DNA from: Planctomycetota bacterium
Lineage (GTDB): Bacteria > Planctomycetota > Phycisphaerae > WQYP01
Direction: 5' to 3'
Length of the DNA stretch: 48,680 nucleotides
Assembly (NCBI GenBank): GCA_021808105.1
Contig: JAKBCC010000007.1
Span: 1 to 48,680, forward strand
Shown here: positions 9,096-18,277 of the stretch, piece by piece
Position numbering within the stretch: the stretch's first letter is position 1
Layout of the letters: every line of letters begins with the position of its first letter
The notes under the pieces: generated by a model
The model's database searches: none
Seen by the model: only the letters and a program-made list of their open reading frames with translations
Told to the model about the DNA's origin: nothing
Program-made: the position numbers and the translations under genes

Positions 9096-9596
9096 TTATT
9101 CATCGCCGGAAGGGCCATACATACCCGGAACGGGAATGTCATTCAGGCGCAGATAAACACACAGGTGTGCGCGGTGATGAATAATGTGGTTGACGACAAA
9201 ACTGCGAATCACCACCTTGCGGGGCATGGCCATCATGGTGGTACCCGCTTTAAGCAGCGTCCACATTTCATTGATCCGCTGATCGTCAACAGTCGCCAAG
9301 GCCTTCCGGGCCGCAGTGACGTTACGATCAAACTGATCCAGAATTTCCCTCCGGCCGGCAAGGGCCGGGACCTGATAGGGTTGCCCGCCGACTGGAGCAA
9401 TATCCAAAGAGGGCATTGTTATTACTGCTACAATCCAGTTGACCATATCCACCACATGATTGGCATTCCAACCAATCGTGTGTGATTTGCTATGAGGCTT
9501 CCAATCCAGCTTGTTATCAGGAAGGCGTTCCAGCACTTTGCGCGTGTTGGCCATTTCCTGATCAAATTCCGGCAGAAGAGATTCGGCGTATGACAT
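9096..9596 (-). CDS. DinB-like four-helix-bundle protein
   Basis: Protein of 166 residues of the DinB/YfiT-like metal-binding superfamily. The three expected histidine sites are visible: one in WNANHVVDM (near residue 45), and the pair in VVNHIIHHRAHL (near 137-144). These proteins are often thiol-dependent transferases or have no known substrate. The start ATG has AAGGAG nine nt upstream. It is the last gene of the six-gene ArsR-led operon, 76 bp behind an AHSA1 gene. DinB, VOC and AHSA1 genes are often found together in soil bacteria, without a defined pathway. Confidence 0.88.
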   Translation of the reverse strand: MSYAESLLPEFDQEMANTRKVLERLPDNKLDWKPHSKSHTIGWNANHVVDMVNWIVAVITMPSLDIAPVGGQPYQVPALAGRREILDQFDRNVTAARKALATVDDQRINEMWTLLKAGTTMMAMPRKVVIRSFVVNHIIHHRAHLCVYLRLNDIPVPGMYGPSGDE

Positions 9597-9672
9597 GAGA
9601 GAGTCTCCTTAAAGATGAAACAACTAAAACCGAAAACGATAGCTAAAAGTCCACGAAAAAAAAGAGCTGCAC

Positions 9673-10179
9673 TTACTTGGCGTTCAAGCCACGGCTCATA
9701 CTCGCCGCCTCCATATCTGCGTCGAGCCGATCCAGACACTGCGTCCATCCGACGCTGTATCCTACCTTTACAGCCGCCTCACGATCAAGTTCCGAATTAA
9801 ACCGGGTAAGAATCGTGAGTTGTGTCCCGCCCCGTTTTTCCGTAAACGTAACGGTCACGACCGCGTGGGGTGGTACGCCGCTGCCACAGGGATGGCCACA
9901 CTCTCCGGCACCCGCCAGGATGATCCTTTCCGGCGGCGTGATGTCCTGGTATGTCCCCTTGCACGGATACGGCTTGCCGTCCGGCCCACGGAGGTTGAGG
10001 GAAAACTCGCCGCCGGGCCGGACGTCCATTTTGCAGTCGCCAGCGGTAAAACCAACCGGTCCCCACCATTTTGCCAGGTGATGGGGATCCGTCCAAGCTT
10101 TCCAAACCAGTTCGCGCGGGGCATTGAAACTGCGCGTTACGATTAGTTCCCGTTGCGCGGGCGATATTGCATTTTCCAT
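9673..10179 (-). CDS. SRPBCC/AHSA1 domain protein (first of two)
   Basis: 168-residue protein of the AHSA1 (Aha1 C-terminal-like, SRPBCC) family. The family pattern is clear: VTRSFNAPRELVWKAWTDP, then HLAKWWGPVGFT, then GGEFSLNLRGPDGKPYPCKG and a final helix with GWTQCLDRL. The fold is a hydrophobic-cavity helix-grip protein; the ligand is unknown. AAAGGAG lies 6 nt upstream of the ATG. A second, related copy is encoded in the same operon at 11161-11643; the two proteins share the same block order, so they probably arose by duplication or joint capture. Confidence 0.92.
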   Translation of the reverse strand: MENAISPAQRELIVTRSFNAPRELVWKAWTDPHHLAKWWGPVGFTAGDCKMDVRPGGEFSLNLRGPDGKPYPCKGTYQDITPPERIILAGAGECGHPCGSGVPPHAVVTVTFTEKRGGTQLTILTRFNSELDREAAVKVGYSVGWTQCLDRLDADMEAASMSRGLNAK

Positions 10180-10209
10180 TTTCCGCTCCTTTGGTCAGAC
10201 ATCGGGCGA

Positions 10210-10629
10210 TCAAACTGCCGCGTTCACCATCCAGCATACGCCAAAGCGGTCGGTAACCATGCCAAAGCTGGGTGAAAAAAAGGTCTTTCCCAGCGGCATA
10301 AATACAGATCCGCCATCAGACAGAGCAGTGAAGAATTGCCTGGCCTGCGCAACATCACGAACGCTCAGCGACAGCATGATGCCATTGAATGTCGGGTTTC
10401 CGCGATTCCTGCCGTCCGACATGAAAATCACTGTTTCACCCACACTGAGGGAGGCATGGCATACTTTCTCCCCGCATTCGGGAGACGGTCCCCAAGCCTG
10501 TGAATTCGGATCAACGGGGACCTCCTTGTACCGCATCAGCATGGTCAGTTCCGCCCCCAGTGCAGAGCGATAAAACGCTATCGCCTCGTCACAGCGGCCT
10601 TCAAAATTGAGATGTGGTTGGATAAACAC
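10210..10629 (-). CDS. VOC-family (PhnB-like) protein
   Basis: 139-residue member of the vicinal oxygen chelate superfamily in the PhnB/3-demethylubiquinone methyltransferase-like group. It starts FIQPHLNFEGRCDEAIAFYRSALGAEL and contains the characteristic CHASLSVGETVIFMSD and RFGVCWMVN blocks. The start is a GTG with AAAGGAG 8 nt upstream; no ATG is available at that point. Enzymatic activity is uncertain because many members of this group have unknown substrates. It lies between the DoxX and AHSA1 genes, with gaps of 46 and 30 bp. Confidence 0.9.
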   Translation of the reverse strand: MFIQPHLNFEGRCDEAIAFYRSALGAELTMLMRYKEVPVDPNSQAWGPSPECGEKVCHASLSVGETVIFMSDGRNRGNPTFNGIMLSLSVRDVAQARQFFTALSDGGSVFMPLGKTFFSPSFGMVTDRFGVCWMVNAAV

Positions 10630-10675
10630 GATGTCTCCTTTTACGAGTTACTGAAAAATGTTAACCACAAAATCC

Positions 10676-11092
10676 TTATGACGGCCCACGCGCCGTCAGC
10701 TTGCGTAACGGCACCAGCGTCCGCAGTCGGGAATCGCGCAGATAAAGTCCCAGCCAGACCAACACGCCAACGGCCACTGGCAGGTAAAACGGCTGGCCGG
10801 CGCGGACGTGGCTCGCCGTTGCGCCGCCCAGGTAGCCGGTCAACAAGATGGCCCCCAGCACGGCAGTCCGAGGGAACAGATAAGTAATCACGCATGCGAC
10901 TTCCACACATGCGATGGGTCGTGCAAGGGATGCGGAATATCCGAGTTCGGAAAAGGTCTTAAGCATCGGCGTGGGATTCACGAGCATGAACATTCCCCCG
11001 ACACCCATCAGCAACACTGGCAACGCACTGATAACCCATCCCGCGCGAAAGGCAGTACGTGAGACACCGTTGATATTTTCAGGTGCTGGCAT
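10676..11092 (-). CDS. DoxX-like small membrane protein
   Basis: 138-residue membrane protein with four predicted helices (about residues 17-37, 57-75, 79-96 and 104-118). The pattern GYSASLARPIACVEVACVITYLFPRTAVLGAIL fits the DoxX-like family. Members are inner-membrane proteins, some linked to redox or thiosulfate metabolism, but most are uncharacterised. AAGGAG precedes the ATG. It occupies the middle of the ArsR-led operon, a position commonly taken by DoxX-like genes in such AHSA1/VOC clusters. Confidence 0.85.
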   Translation of the reverse strand: MPAPENINGVSRTAFRAGWVISALPVLLMGVGGMFMLVNPTPMLKTFSELGYSASLARPIACVEVACVITYLFPRTAVLGAILLTGYLGGATASHVRAGQPFYLPVAVGVLVWLGLYLRDSRLRTLVPLRKLTARGPS

Positions 11093-11160
11093 AGTGTGTT
11101 CTCCTTAAAATAGAACGTCCACCCGGATTCAGGGCTACTTCCTACGATGAACGTCGTCAG

Positions 11161-11643
11161 TTACCGGTCCGCAAATTGTTGTGCCAGACGATTCAGGCTT
11201 TGGCTCCAGCCGACTTCCATACCCGCAAGATAATCCGCAGCATAAGCGACCAGGGCCCGAGCACCGGTCCGCAGGGTCAGTTTTGTCTTCCCACCGCCAT
11301 CTTCAAACGTAACGGTAGTCAATCCATCCAGTATAGGCTTGCCGTCATTGTCGGTGGCGATGTTGGTGAAAACAAGTCGCTGCGGTTCCACAATTTCCCG
11401 ATACACACCCCCACAGGGATATTCGGTGCCATCCGGTGCCCGCATGACAATCCGCCAGCTTCCGCCAACACGTGGATCAACTTCGCAAACCGGATTGGTA
11501 AATCCCTTTGGCCCCCACCACTGCTGCAGAATTTTTGGATCAGTCCAGGCTTTGAACACCGCGGCGCGTGGAGCATCATAAAACCGGATGATAACAATTT
11601 CGCGATCATCCGATGGTCTGTTTACAGAATGTGATGTACTCAT
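11161..11643 (-). CDS. SRPBCC/AHSA1 domain protein (second of two)
   Basis: 160-residue AHSA1-family protein. Blocks in order: IIRFYDAPRAAVFKAWTDP, ILQQWWGPKGFT, GGSWRIVMRAPDGTEYPCGG, and a C-terminal GMEVGWSQSLNRLAQQF helix. It is the first gene after the ArsR-type regulator (73 bp gap). ArsR regulators of this subgroup are very often followed by an AHSA1 gene, so regulation by that neighbour is likely. It shares the same organisation as the protein at 9673-10179. A weak AAGGA ribosome binding site is present. Confidence 0.92.
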   Translation of the reverse strand: MSTSHSVNRPSDDREIVIIRFYDAPRAAVFKAWTDPKILQQWWGPKGFTNPVCEVDPRVGGSWRIVMRAPDGTEYPCGGVYREIVEPQRLVFTNIATDNDGKPILDGLTTVTFEDGGGKTKLTLRTGARALVAYAADYLAGMEVGWSQSLNRLAQQFADR

Positions 11644-11716
11644 ACATGATGTCCTTATGTAGACGGCTACGACACAATTCGTATCAGCGTGCTACTGATA
11701 CGCGAGCTTTTCCGCA

Positions 11717-12151
11717 TTAGTCCACGCCTGAAGCATGATTTTGCTTACTGCGTTGAGGCCGCGTCATGCGACGGGTTCCGAGGCGTGCTTTTTTACGCCT
11801 TCCGGACGCTTTTTTCGGGGGATGATCCGCTTTTTCTTCCTGCAATTGTTCCAGATAGATTTCCAGACGATCCAGGCTTTCTTCCCAGAATTTCCGGTAT
11901 TCCTCAATCCAGCCGCCGGCATGTTTTAAGGGGGCCGGAGTCAACCTGCACGGACGCCATTGCGCCGTGCGGCTGCGCGAAATGAGATGCGCTTTTTCCA
12001 GAACTTTCAGGTGCTTGGAAATCGCCGGCAACGTCATGTTAAAAGGGCCGGCCAGTTCCGTTACCGATGATTCACCGGACGCAAGCCGGGATAAAATCGC
12101 CCGTCGCGTCGGGTCGGCCAACGCACCAAATGTTGTACTGAGTTGATCCAT
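11717..12151 (-). CDS. ArsR-type winged-helix transcriptional repressor
   Basis: 144-residue regulator. The winged helix covers residues 1-90: ALADPTRRAILSRLASGESSVTELAGPFNMTLPAISKHLKVLEKAHLI is the classical ArsR recognition region. It lacks the metal-binding cysteine motif of true arsenic or zinc sensors, placing it in the SdpR/AHSA1-linked subgroup. The C-terminal 50 residues are highly basic, an extension beyond the core domain. The ATG at 12151 is preferred over an upstream TTG because AAGG lies 6 nt before it. It heads the six-gene operon and probably represses it through the palindrome at 12175-12184. Confidence 0.9.
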   Translation of the reverse strand: MDQLSTTFGALADPTRRAILSRLASGESSVTELAGPFNMTLPAISKHLKVLEKAHLISRSRTAQWRPCRLTPAPLKHAGGWIEEYRKFWEESLDRLEIYLEQLQEEKADHPPKKASGRRKKARLGTRRMTRPQRSKQNHASGVD

Positions 12152-12174
12152 TTGCAACCTTATTAAACCACCAA

Positions 12175-12221
12175 GTTAATTAACCAAATGGTAATATACA
12201 ACTTTACAAAGCGGCTGTCAA
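12175..12221 (-). promoter_or_regulatory. Promoter and palindromic operator of the ArsR-AHSA1 operon
   Basis: Read on the minus strand: TTGACA (12221-12216), 17-bp spacer, TATATT (12198-12193). Just downstream, near the expected start of transcription, is the perfect palindrome GTTAATTAAC (12184-12175) flanked by TTGG and TTGG-type arms. The location fits an autorepressor site for the ArsR protein. The promoter starts only 16 bp past the scpA stop codon, so the operon is separate from scpA. Confidence 0.75.
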
Positions 12222-12237
12222 ACGCATTTTCCGTTTT

Positions 12238-13059
12238 TCAGGATTCCAGCCCGGATGTTAACGGATCCTCAGCCACCGGAGCCGAACCATTGGCGGGTTC
12301 GACCGTCGCGACTTCCACAACCGGAGCGTCCGGATTTATTCGCAGCGCAATCGGATTTTCCGCATCGATTTGTTCGATGATTATTTTTTTCATGCGAATG
12401 AGTTCCAGCATCGCCAGAAACAACCCGATCATCTCGGAGCGGCTTTTGCGGCCCGTGAACATGGCCTGCAAGGTCTGCGGCCCGTCACGCATGAGCCGAT
12501 CAAGAATGTCCGCCTGGTGCAGGCTGATGGGGGTATCGTCGTAAACAACATCGTGACCAAAAGCCGAATGGCCCACGCTGGCCATGATGGCGCTAAAGGC
12601 ATCAATAAGTGTAAATAAATTGATATCGTCAATATCTAAGGGCGTGCGCCCGGCCTCGCGGCACCCGCTGCGGCCAAAACGCTGCTGCTCCATATCGGCA
12701 CGACGGGACAGGGCATTGGCCGCGTCTTTAAAGTGTTTGTATTGCAGCAGTTGCTCAACGAGTTCGCGCCGCGGATCGGACAACTCCCCGGTGCTGACTG
12801 CGGACTGCCCTTCCACCACCGGCTGCGGATTAAGCATCCGACTTTTGATTTCCATAAGTGTGGCGGCCAGAACGAGAAATTCGCCGGCAAGATTAATATC
12901 AATTCGCCGAATCAGGTCAACATGGGCCAGATACTGGGATGTGATGCGGGCGATGGGAATGTCATGAATGTCCACTTCTTCTTTTTTTATGAGAAAAAGC
13001 AGCAGCTCCAACGGGCCGTTATAGACATCCAGTTCGACTCGGTATTCGCCTTGATTCAT
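12238..13059 (-). CDS. scpA: Segregation and condensation protein A
   Basis: ScpA is the kleisin subunit that bridges SMC dimers and, with ScpB, drives chromosome condensation and segregation. The 273-residue product has the family start YRVELDVYNGPLELLLFLIKKEEVDIHDIPIARITSQYL and the C-terminal winged-helix region with FLAMLELIRMKKIIIEQ. I use the ATG at 13059, which matches the usual N-terminus; a GTG at 13083 would add eight residues. scpB is not in the window. The gene follows the rpoC terminator by about 47 bp and is co-oriented with rpoBC. The C-terminal tail is acidic and Pro/Ala-rich. Confidence 0.92.
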   Translation of the reverse strand: MNQGEYRVELDVYNGPLELLLFLIKKEEVDIHDIPIARITSQYLAHVDLIRRIDINLAGEFLVLAATLMEIKSRMLNPQPVVEGQSAVSTGELSDPRRELVEQLLQYKHFKDAANALSRRADMEQQRFGRSGCREAGRTPLDIDDINLFTLIDAFSAIMASVGHSAFGHDVVYDDTPISLHQADILDRLMRDGPQTLQAMFTGRKSRSEMIGLFLAMLELIRMKKIIIEQIDAENPIALRINPDAPVVEVATVEPANGSAPVAEDPLTSGLES

Positions 13060-13105
13060 AGGATTCAGGATACTCTTTAACACCTATGGCCGCCAGTCCG
13101 CGGCG

Positions 13106-13143
13106 GGGAAAAAAAAGAGCCGACGGTAAACACCATCGGCTCT
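13106..13143 (-). terminator. Intrinsic terminator of rpoC
   Basis: Read on the minus strand, AGAGCCGATGGT pairs with ACCGTCGGCTCT (one G-U pair) across a 4-5 nt loop and is followed by a run of eight T residues. The wobble pair forms only in the minus-strand transcript, which supports the direction. It lies about 30 bp after the rpoC stop codon. Confidence 0.9.
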
Positions 13144-13173
13144 CAGGAACGTCAAATCAATGCCAATACCGGA

Positions 13174-16100
13174 TCAGGCACCGGCTGGTTCGGCCACCGG
13201 TGTGGCCTTGACCGGGGCCGCGGCGATGGGTTCCGGAGGCGGCATGGGAACCGGGATTTCCATTTCCAATTCCTGAATAGGTTCACCAAGATGAAGAATG
13301 TGCATATCCTGATATGGCCGGAATGCTGTACCGGCGGGAATCAGGTGGCCAAGAATCACGTTCTCCTTCAGGCCCTGCAAGGTATCTTCGCGACCGGCAA
13401 TGGCGGCCTCGGTGAGCACCTTGGTGGTTTCCTGGAAGCTGGCAGCTGAAACAAACGATTCGCTCTGCAAGCTGGCTTTCGTGATACCAAGCAGCAGGGT
13501 TTTAGCAGTCGCCGGCTTGGGACGACGGGTTTTGGGAGCCGTGCCGCCCTTGGCCTCAATGCCGGCAACAACTTCCTTCAACTCATCGCGGTTGACCAAT
13601 TGGCCAACGGCGTACTCGCTGGTGCCGGGATCTTCAATCCGCAGCATTCTGGCGACCGTTTCGTTGTGCTTGCGGAACTTGAACTTATCAACAACTTCCG
13701 ACGGCAGGAACTTGGTGTCGCCGGGGTTTTCGACTTTAACTTTGCGAAGCATCTGTGAAACAATAATTTCAATATGCTTATCGCTGATACGCTGGTTCTG
13801 AGTGCGATACACGTTTTGCACTTCACCCAGCAGATACTGCTGAAGCGCATCTTCGCCCTTGATGCGAAGAATGTCATGCGGTACCAGCGGCCCGTCGATC
13901 AAGGAATCACCGGCTTCCACCTGATCGCCGGTATGCACGCGCAACTGCCGATCCTGTGGCACATGGTGTTCTTTTTCCACGCCGCCGGGGCCGCGGATGA
14001 TGATTGTCATCTTGCCGCGGCGTTTATCGGAACGCAGTTCAATGGTTCCGGAAATCTCGGCCATGATGGCGGTATCCTTGGGTTTCCGCGCTTCAAAGAT
14101 TTCCGTTACGCGGGGCAGACCGGATGTAATATCCGAAGTACCCTTGATTTCCCGGGGCTGACGTGCCAACAACTTGCCCGGTTGAACAATCTGACCTTCG
14201 TCGACGTCAATACGCGCCTTGGCGGGCAGATAATGGAAGTCGAGAATCTTGCCATCCGAAGGATCTTCAATGACGATACGCGGGTGGCGTTCGCCGCGGT
14301 GTTCGACAATCACCAGACGTTTACTTCCGCCCTTGCCTTCACTTTCAGCACGGGCGGTTTCACCATCCTGGATATCTTCAAACTTCACGCGGCCACCCTT
14401 TTCAGCAAGAATGGGGGTGCGGTGTTGATCCCAACTGCAAAGCTGCTGCCCGCCCCGGACATTTTCGCCTTCCTTCACCAGGATCGAAGCACCATAGGGA
14501 ACGCGGGATTTCTCCAGTTCGCGACCTTTGGAGTCTTTAATTGCAATTTCGCCGTTACGTTTGAGCACGACAATATGCTTATTTCCTTCGGCGTCCACAA
14601 CGTCAACTGCATTGAGATCACGGTATTCCACAATACCGGCAACGCCGGCCCGCACGTCATTCTTTTCCAGAATACGTGTGGCTGAACCGCCCGTGTGGAA
14701 GGTACGCATAGTCAACTGCGTGCCGGGTTCACCGATGGACTGTGCGGCAATAATGCCCGCTGCCAGGCCTTCTTCCACCAGTGTGTTGGTGGAATGATCA
14801 ACGCCATAGCATTTAGCGCAGATGCCGGTGGGGCTTTCGCAGGTTAATGGGCTGCGCACGCGAACCGTTTCAATGTTCAAGTCTTCAATCTTGCGGGCAA
14901 TGACATCGGTAATAATTTGCGCCTCACGGACAATCACCTCATCGGTTACCGGATTGATCAAGGTATCGGCTGCACAGCGCCCGATGATGATGTCCCGCAA
15001 AGGCACATCCACCTGTTCACCCTTATAGATGGCACTTTTCCGAATGCCATTTTGCGTGCGGCAATCATGCTGCGAAACAATGACATTTTGCGCCACGTCA
15101 GCCAATTTACGCGTCAAGTACCCGGAGTCCGCGGTTTTCAACGCGGTATCGGCCAATCCCTTACGGGCACCGTGCGTGGACGTGAAATATTCCAACACGG
15201 ACAAACCTTCACGGAAATTAGTCTTGATGGGTGTTTCCATGATTTCACCGGAGGGCCGGCTCATCAAACCACGCATACCGGCAAGTTGCCGGAAGTTATC
15301 GACGTTACCGCGGGCACCGGAATCCGCCATGAGGAACACAGGATTCAGATACGGCTTGCCCTTGGGATCTTTGGGAGCCATGGGAGTCAGGGTTTTCTCA
15401 TCGCGCGTGTCATGTTCAAGTTCCAGCATCATGTCTTTGGTGACTTCTTCACGGGCATGTGCCCAGATGTCCAGAAGCTGGTTATAACGTTCACGTTCGG
15501 TGATGGCACCGAGGTTGAGATTTTTCTCAACCCGATCCGCCTTCTTCTGGGATTCATCGATGATCTGGCCCTTGCGTGCGGGAATTCGCAGATCGGTTAT
15601 ACCGAAGCTTAATCCCGCCAAGGTGGACATCTTAAAGCCCAGTTCCTTCATGTTATCCAGGAGGTCAATGGTAGCCGGGCGACCCAGCAACTGATAGCAA
15701 TCCGCAATCACACGGCTGCCGCCTTTGCTCGACAGCGTGTAATTATAAAACGGCATGGCCGGGGCTAAAATGTCGTTAAACATGCAGCGACCAACGGTAG
15801 AGACAATGACCCGGTTAGCCGGCGCGGCTTCAGGCGCTTTGCCCTGGCCGGTGACAACTTTGGTACGAATGATGCGAATACGAATCGGCGTATGGATGCC
15901 AATTTGTTTGCGGTCATAAGCCAGCAGCGCTTCATGATAATTATGGAACGCCAGTTCCTTGCCCGCTTCACGCCAGCCCGGTTCGCCGTGCCGCAGCGTG
16001 GTAATATAGTAAATCCCCATCACAATGTCCTGAGATGGACCGATAATGGGCGAGCCATTGGCGGGCGAGAAAATGTTATGCGTGGAAAGCATCAGCATTT

Positions 16101-17529
16101 GAGCTTCCGCCTGCGCTTCTACCGACAGCGGTAAATGCACGGCCATCTGATCGCCGTCAAAATCGGCGTTGAAGCCCTTGCACACCAGCGGGTGAATCTT
16201 AATGGCGTTACCTTCAATTAGCACCGGCTCAAAGGCTTGAATACCAATGCGGTGCAGCGTGGGGGCACGATTCAGCAGCACGGGATGACCCTTGATGACT
16301 TCTTCCAGAATGTCCCAGATTTCCCGATCCCGCCGCTCAATCATTTTCTTGGCGGACTTAATGGTGTCGGCGTAGCCATGCTCTTTGAGCTTACGAATAA
16401 TAAACGGCTGGAAAAGCTCCAAAGCGATTTTCTTGGGCATACCGCACTGATGCAGCTTTAATTCCGGCCCAACGACAATGACCGAACGAGCGGAGTAATC
16501 CACGCGCTTGCCCAGAAGATTTTCACGGAATCGTCCCTGCTTGCCCTTAATCATATCCGTAAGGGATTTCAGCGGACGATTGGACGCCCCGAGCACCGGC
16601 CGACGGCAGCGACCATTGTCAAACAAAGCATCAACGGCCTGTTGCAGCATCCGCTTTTCATTGCGGATGATCACTTCCGGCGCGTTAAGATCCACGAGCT
16701 TGCGCAAGCGGTTGTTGCGGTTGATGATTCGGCGATACAGATCATTGAGATCACTGGTGGCAAAGTTGCCGGATTCCAGAAGCACCAGCGGCCGCAGATC
16801 CGGCGGAATAACCGGGATAACTTCAAAGATCATCCATTCGGGCTTGTTTTGCGACTGCCGGATGGCTTCCACGATTTTCAGGCGTTTAGTGAAGTCCTTA
16901 ATTTTCTGCTTGCTGTTGGTGGTTTCAATACCTTCACGAATCTGGCTGGAAACGTCCGCCAGATTCATCGCATTGAGCAGTGAACGCACCGCGTCAGCAC
17001 CCATTTCAGCCTTGAAGGAATCACCATATTTTTCCCGCGCATCGCGGTGCTCTTCTTCGGTGAGCAACTGTTTTTTCTTCAAGGGGGTCGTGCCGGGATC
17101 GGTCACGCAATAATCTTGATAATAGACCACTTTTTCCAGATCACTGGTTTTCATATCCAGCAAGTTGCCCAGGCGACTGGGCATGGCCTTGAAAAACCAG
17201 ATATGAACAATGGGGGCGGCGAGGCTGATATGTCCCATGCGTTTGCGCCGTACGCGGCTGTGGGTTACTTTCACCCCGCAACGATCGCAGATCACACCCT
17301 TATATTTCGTGCCCTTGTATTTTCCGCAGGCACATTCCCAATCACGCTCCGGGCCGAAAATACGTTCACAGAACAATCCGTCACGTTCCGGGCGGTAGGT
17401 GCGATAGTTAATGGTTTCCGGTTTTTTAACTTCACCAAAGCTCCAGGAACGAATATCGTTCGGGCTGGCAAGGGCGATTTTCACTGCACCGTAGTCATTA
17501 ATCCGATCATATACTGCTGTTTCAGCCAT
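13174..17529 (-). CDS. rpoC: DNA-directed RNA polymerase subunit beta'
   Basis: Full-length beta' subunit of 1451 residues. The N-terminal zinc site is present (C-x-C and CDRCG within residues 55-95). The catalytic loop [12 protein letters not shown] lies near residue 458 and holds the three aspartates that bind Mg2+. The second zinc site is seen around [13 protein letters not shown], followed by the trigger-loop region [25 protein letters not shown]. The C-terminal tail (about 20 residues) is Pro/Ala-rich. It follows rpoB on the same strand but is separated from it by two small genes (17568-18217), which is unusual, and it ends at an intrinsic terminator. Confidence 0.98.
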   Translation of the reverse strand: MAETAVYDRINDYGAVKIALASPNDIRSWSFGEVKKPETINYRTYRPERDGLFCERIFGPERDWECACGKYKGTKYKGVICDRCGVKVTHSRVRRKRMGHISLAAPIVHIWFFKAMPSRLGNLLDMKTSDLEKVVYYQDYCVTDPGTTPLKKKQLLTEEEHRDAREKYGDSFKAEMGADAVRSLLNAMNLADVSSQIREGIETTNSKQKIKDFTKRLKIVEAIRQSQNKPEWMIFEVIPVIPPDLRPLVLLESGNFATSDLNDLYRRIINRNNRLRKLVDLNAPEVIIRNEKRMLQQAVDALFDNGRCRRPVLGASNRPLKSLTDMIKGKQGRFRENLLGKRVDYSARSVIVVGPELKLHQCGMPKKIALELFQPFIIRKLKEHGYADTIKSAKKMIERRDREIWDILEEVIKGHPVLLNRAPTLHRIGIQAFEPVLIEGNAIKIHPLVCKGFNADFDGDQMAVHLPLSVEAQAEAQMLMLSTHNIFSPANGSPIIGPSQDIVMGIYYITTLRHGEPGWREAGKELAFHNYHEALLAYDRKQIGIHTPIRIRIIRTKVVTGQGKAPEAAPANRVIVSTVGRCMFNDILAPAMPFYNYTLSSKGGSRVIADCYQLLGRPATIDLLDNMKELGFKMSTLAGLSFGITDLRIPARKGQIIDESQKKADRVEKNLNLGAITERERYNQLLDIWAHAREEVTKDMMLELEHDTRDEKTLTPMAPKDPKGKPYLNPVFLMADSGARGNVDNFRQLAGMRGLMSRPSGEIMETPIKTNFREGLSVLEYFTSTHGARKGLADTALKTADSGYLTRKLADVAQNVIVSQHDCRTQNGIRKSAIYKGEQVDVPLRDIIIGRCAADTLINPVTDEVIVREAQIITDVIARKIEDLNIETVRVRSPLTCESPTGICAKCYGVDHSTNTLVEEGLAAGIIAAQSIGEPGTQLTMRTFHTGGSATRILEKNDVRAGVAGIVEYRDLNAVDVVDAEGNKHIVVLKRNGEIAIKDSKGRELEKSRVPYGASILVKEGENVRGGQQLCSWDQHRTPILAEKGGRVKFEDIQDGETARAESEGKGGSKRLVIVEHRGERHPRIVIEDPSDGKILDFHYLPAKARIDVDEGQIVQPGKLLARQPREIKGTSDITSGLPRVTEIFEARKPKDTAIMAEISGTIELRSDKRRGKMTIIIRGPGGVEKEHHVPQDRQLRVHTGDQVEAGDSLIDGPLVPHDILRIKGEDALQQYLLGEVQNVYRTQNQRISDKHIEIIVSQMLRKVKVENPGDTKFLPSEVVDKFKFRKHNETVARMLRIEDPGTSEYAVGQLVNRDELKEVVAGIEAKGGTAPKTRRPKPATAKTLLLGITKASLQSESFVSAASFQETTKVLTEAAIAGREDTLQGLKENVILGHLIPAGTAFRPYQDMHILHLGEPIQELEMEIPVPMPPPEPIAAAPVKATPVAEPAGA

Positions 17530-17567
17530 GGTTAAAACTCCATAAAAAGGGAGATATTATCAATGAA

Positions 17568-17834
17568 TTACCGATCATAGGGATCCGTCGGCAGCACCGG
17601 AACCAAAAGCAGATTCGGAGCACCCTTTACATTGTCGCGAATGTCCTCTTCTGTGTCCGCCAGTTTCTCACTAAAATCAAAAGCTCTTACATCATCCTTA
17701 TTTGGCTCAACAAGCACGTACCAATAGTCGCCATCGCGCACCGCCTCTGTAACCGCCAATTTAAATCGTCGGGGCTGGTGTCCTGTTAAATACTTCTGAA
17801 CCAGCGACTGGACGGTTCTTTTGCTCCATTTCAT
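17568..17834 (-). CDS. Small protein of unknown function inserted between rpoB and rpoC
   Basis: 88-residue protein with no motif I recognise. It is basic at the N-terminus (MKWSKRTVQSLVQKYLTG), has a likely strand-rich middle (YWYVLVEPNKDDVRAFDF), an acidic stretch, and ends VPVLPTDPYDR. The ATG at 17834 overlaps the stop of the upstream HEPN gene (ATGA) and has GGAG 7 nt upstream, which argues that both are real and translationally coupled. It ends 38 bp before rpoC, leaving room for the rpoC ribosome binding site. Its place next to a HEPN gene suggests a partner or antidote role, but this is inference; it lacks the nucleotidyltransferase motif of MNT antitoxins. Confidence 0.7.
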   Translation of the reverse strand: MKWSKRTVQSLVQKYLTGHQPRRFKLAVTEAVRDGDYWYVLVEPNKDDVRAFDFSEKLADTEEDIRDNVKGAPNLLLVPVLPTDPYDR

Positions 17835-18217
17835 GACAAGACTCCACAAGATCTCATAATGTACGCGGCCACGCGCAGGGCGTTGCCGGCATCATTGGGA
17901 TTACAAGATTTTCCGCGTTGAGTCTGGTAATCCGCAGTTAGGCGGTCGAGGTAAAGCCGCAGCATATCCCTTCTGCACTCCCGCGAAATCTTTTTTCCCT
18001 GTTTCAGCAATAACTGCTCCACCAGTTTTGGCATTTCACGATGAGAAGGCGTTTCACGCAGGCCAGGACCTGGTCGGCCCTGCTGCCGCCACCAAAGCCA
18101 AACCACCGCCGAAAATGCCGCGTAATATGCTCGGCTGATGCTGCTGCGGGGATGTTTGTCACGCAGCAAAACTGCGGCTTGTAAGCAATCCCTGCTTATG
18201 TCTTCCCATTTTTTCAC
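17831..18217 (-). CDS. HEPN-domain protein inserted between rpoB and rpoC
   Basis: 128-residue helical protein. The pattern SRAYYAAFSAV (residues 28-38), an SH dyad after a loop (58-59, in RETPSH), and RLTADY (92-97) match HEPN proteins of the PF05168 type. The R-x4-H spacing in RETPSH recalls the catalytic R-x4-6-H of HEPN ribonucleases, but here it lies in the central loop rather than the last helix, so nuclease activity is doubtful. The start is either GTG at 18217 (GGAG 9 nt upstream) or TTG at 18226 (ribosome binding site abutting); I prefer the GTG. It lies 60 bp after rpoB and its stop overlaps the next small gene. Co-orientation means it should be transcribed with rpoBC. Confidence 0.75.
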   Translation of the reverse strand: MKKWEDISRDCLQAAVLLRDKHPRSSISRAYYAAFSAVVWLWWRQQGRPGPGLRETPSHREMPKLVEQLLLKQGKKISRECRRDMLRLYLDRLTADYQTQRGKSCNPNDAGNALRVAAYIMRSCGVLS

Positions 18218-18277
18218 AGGCAGCAACTCCGAGCCATCGCGTATCTGATCAATCCGATTTTGTTATTCCCCGCCGGA

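Noticed and set aside
13774-14685. A 303-codon open frame on the plus strand opposite rpoC
   Set aside because: It is fully antisense to a conserved part of rpoC, has no recognisable family and arises from codon bias on the other strand.
17568-18226. HEPN-MNT toxin-antitoxin pair
   Set aside because: The partner gene has no nucleotidyltransferase GSxxxG-type motif, so the specific MNT assignment does not hold even though the HEPN call stands.
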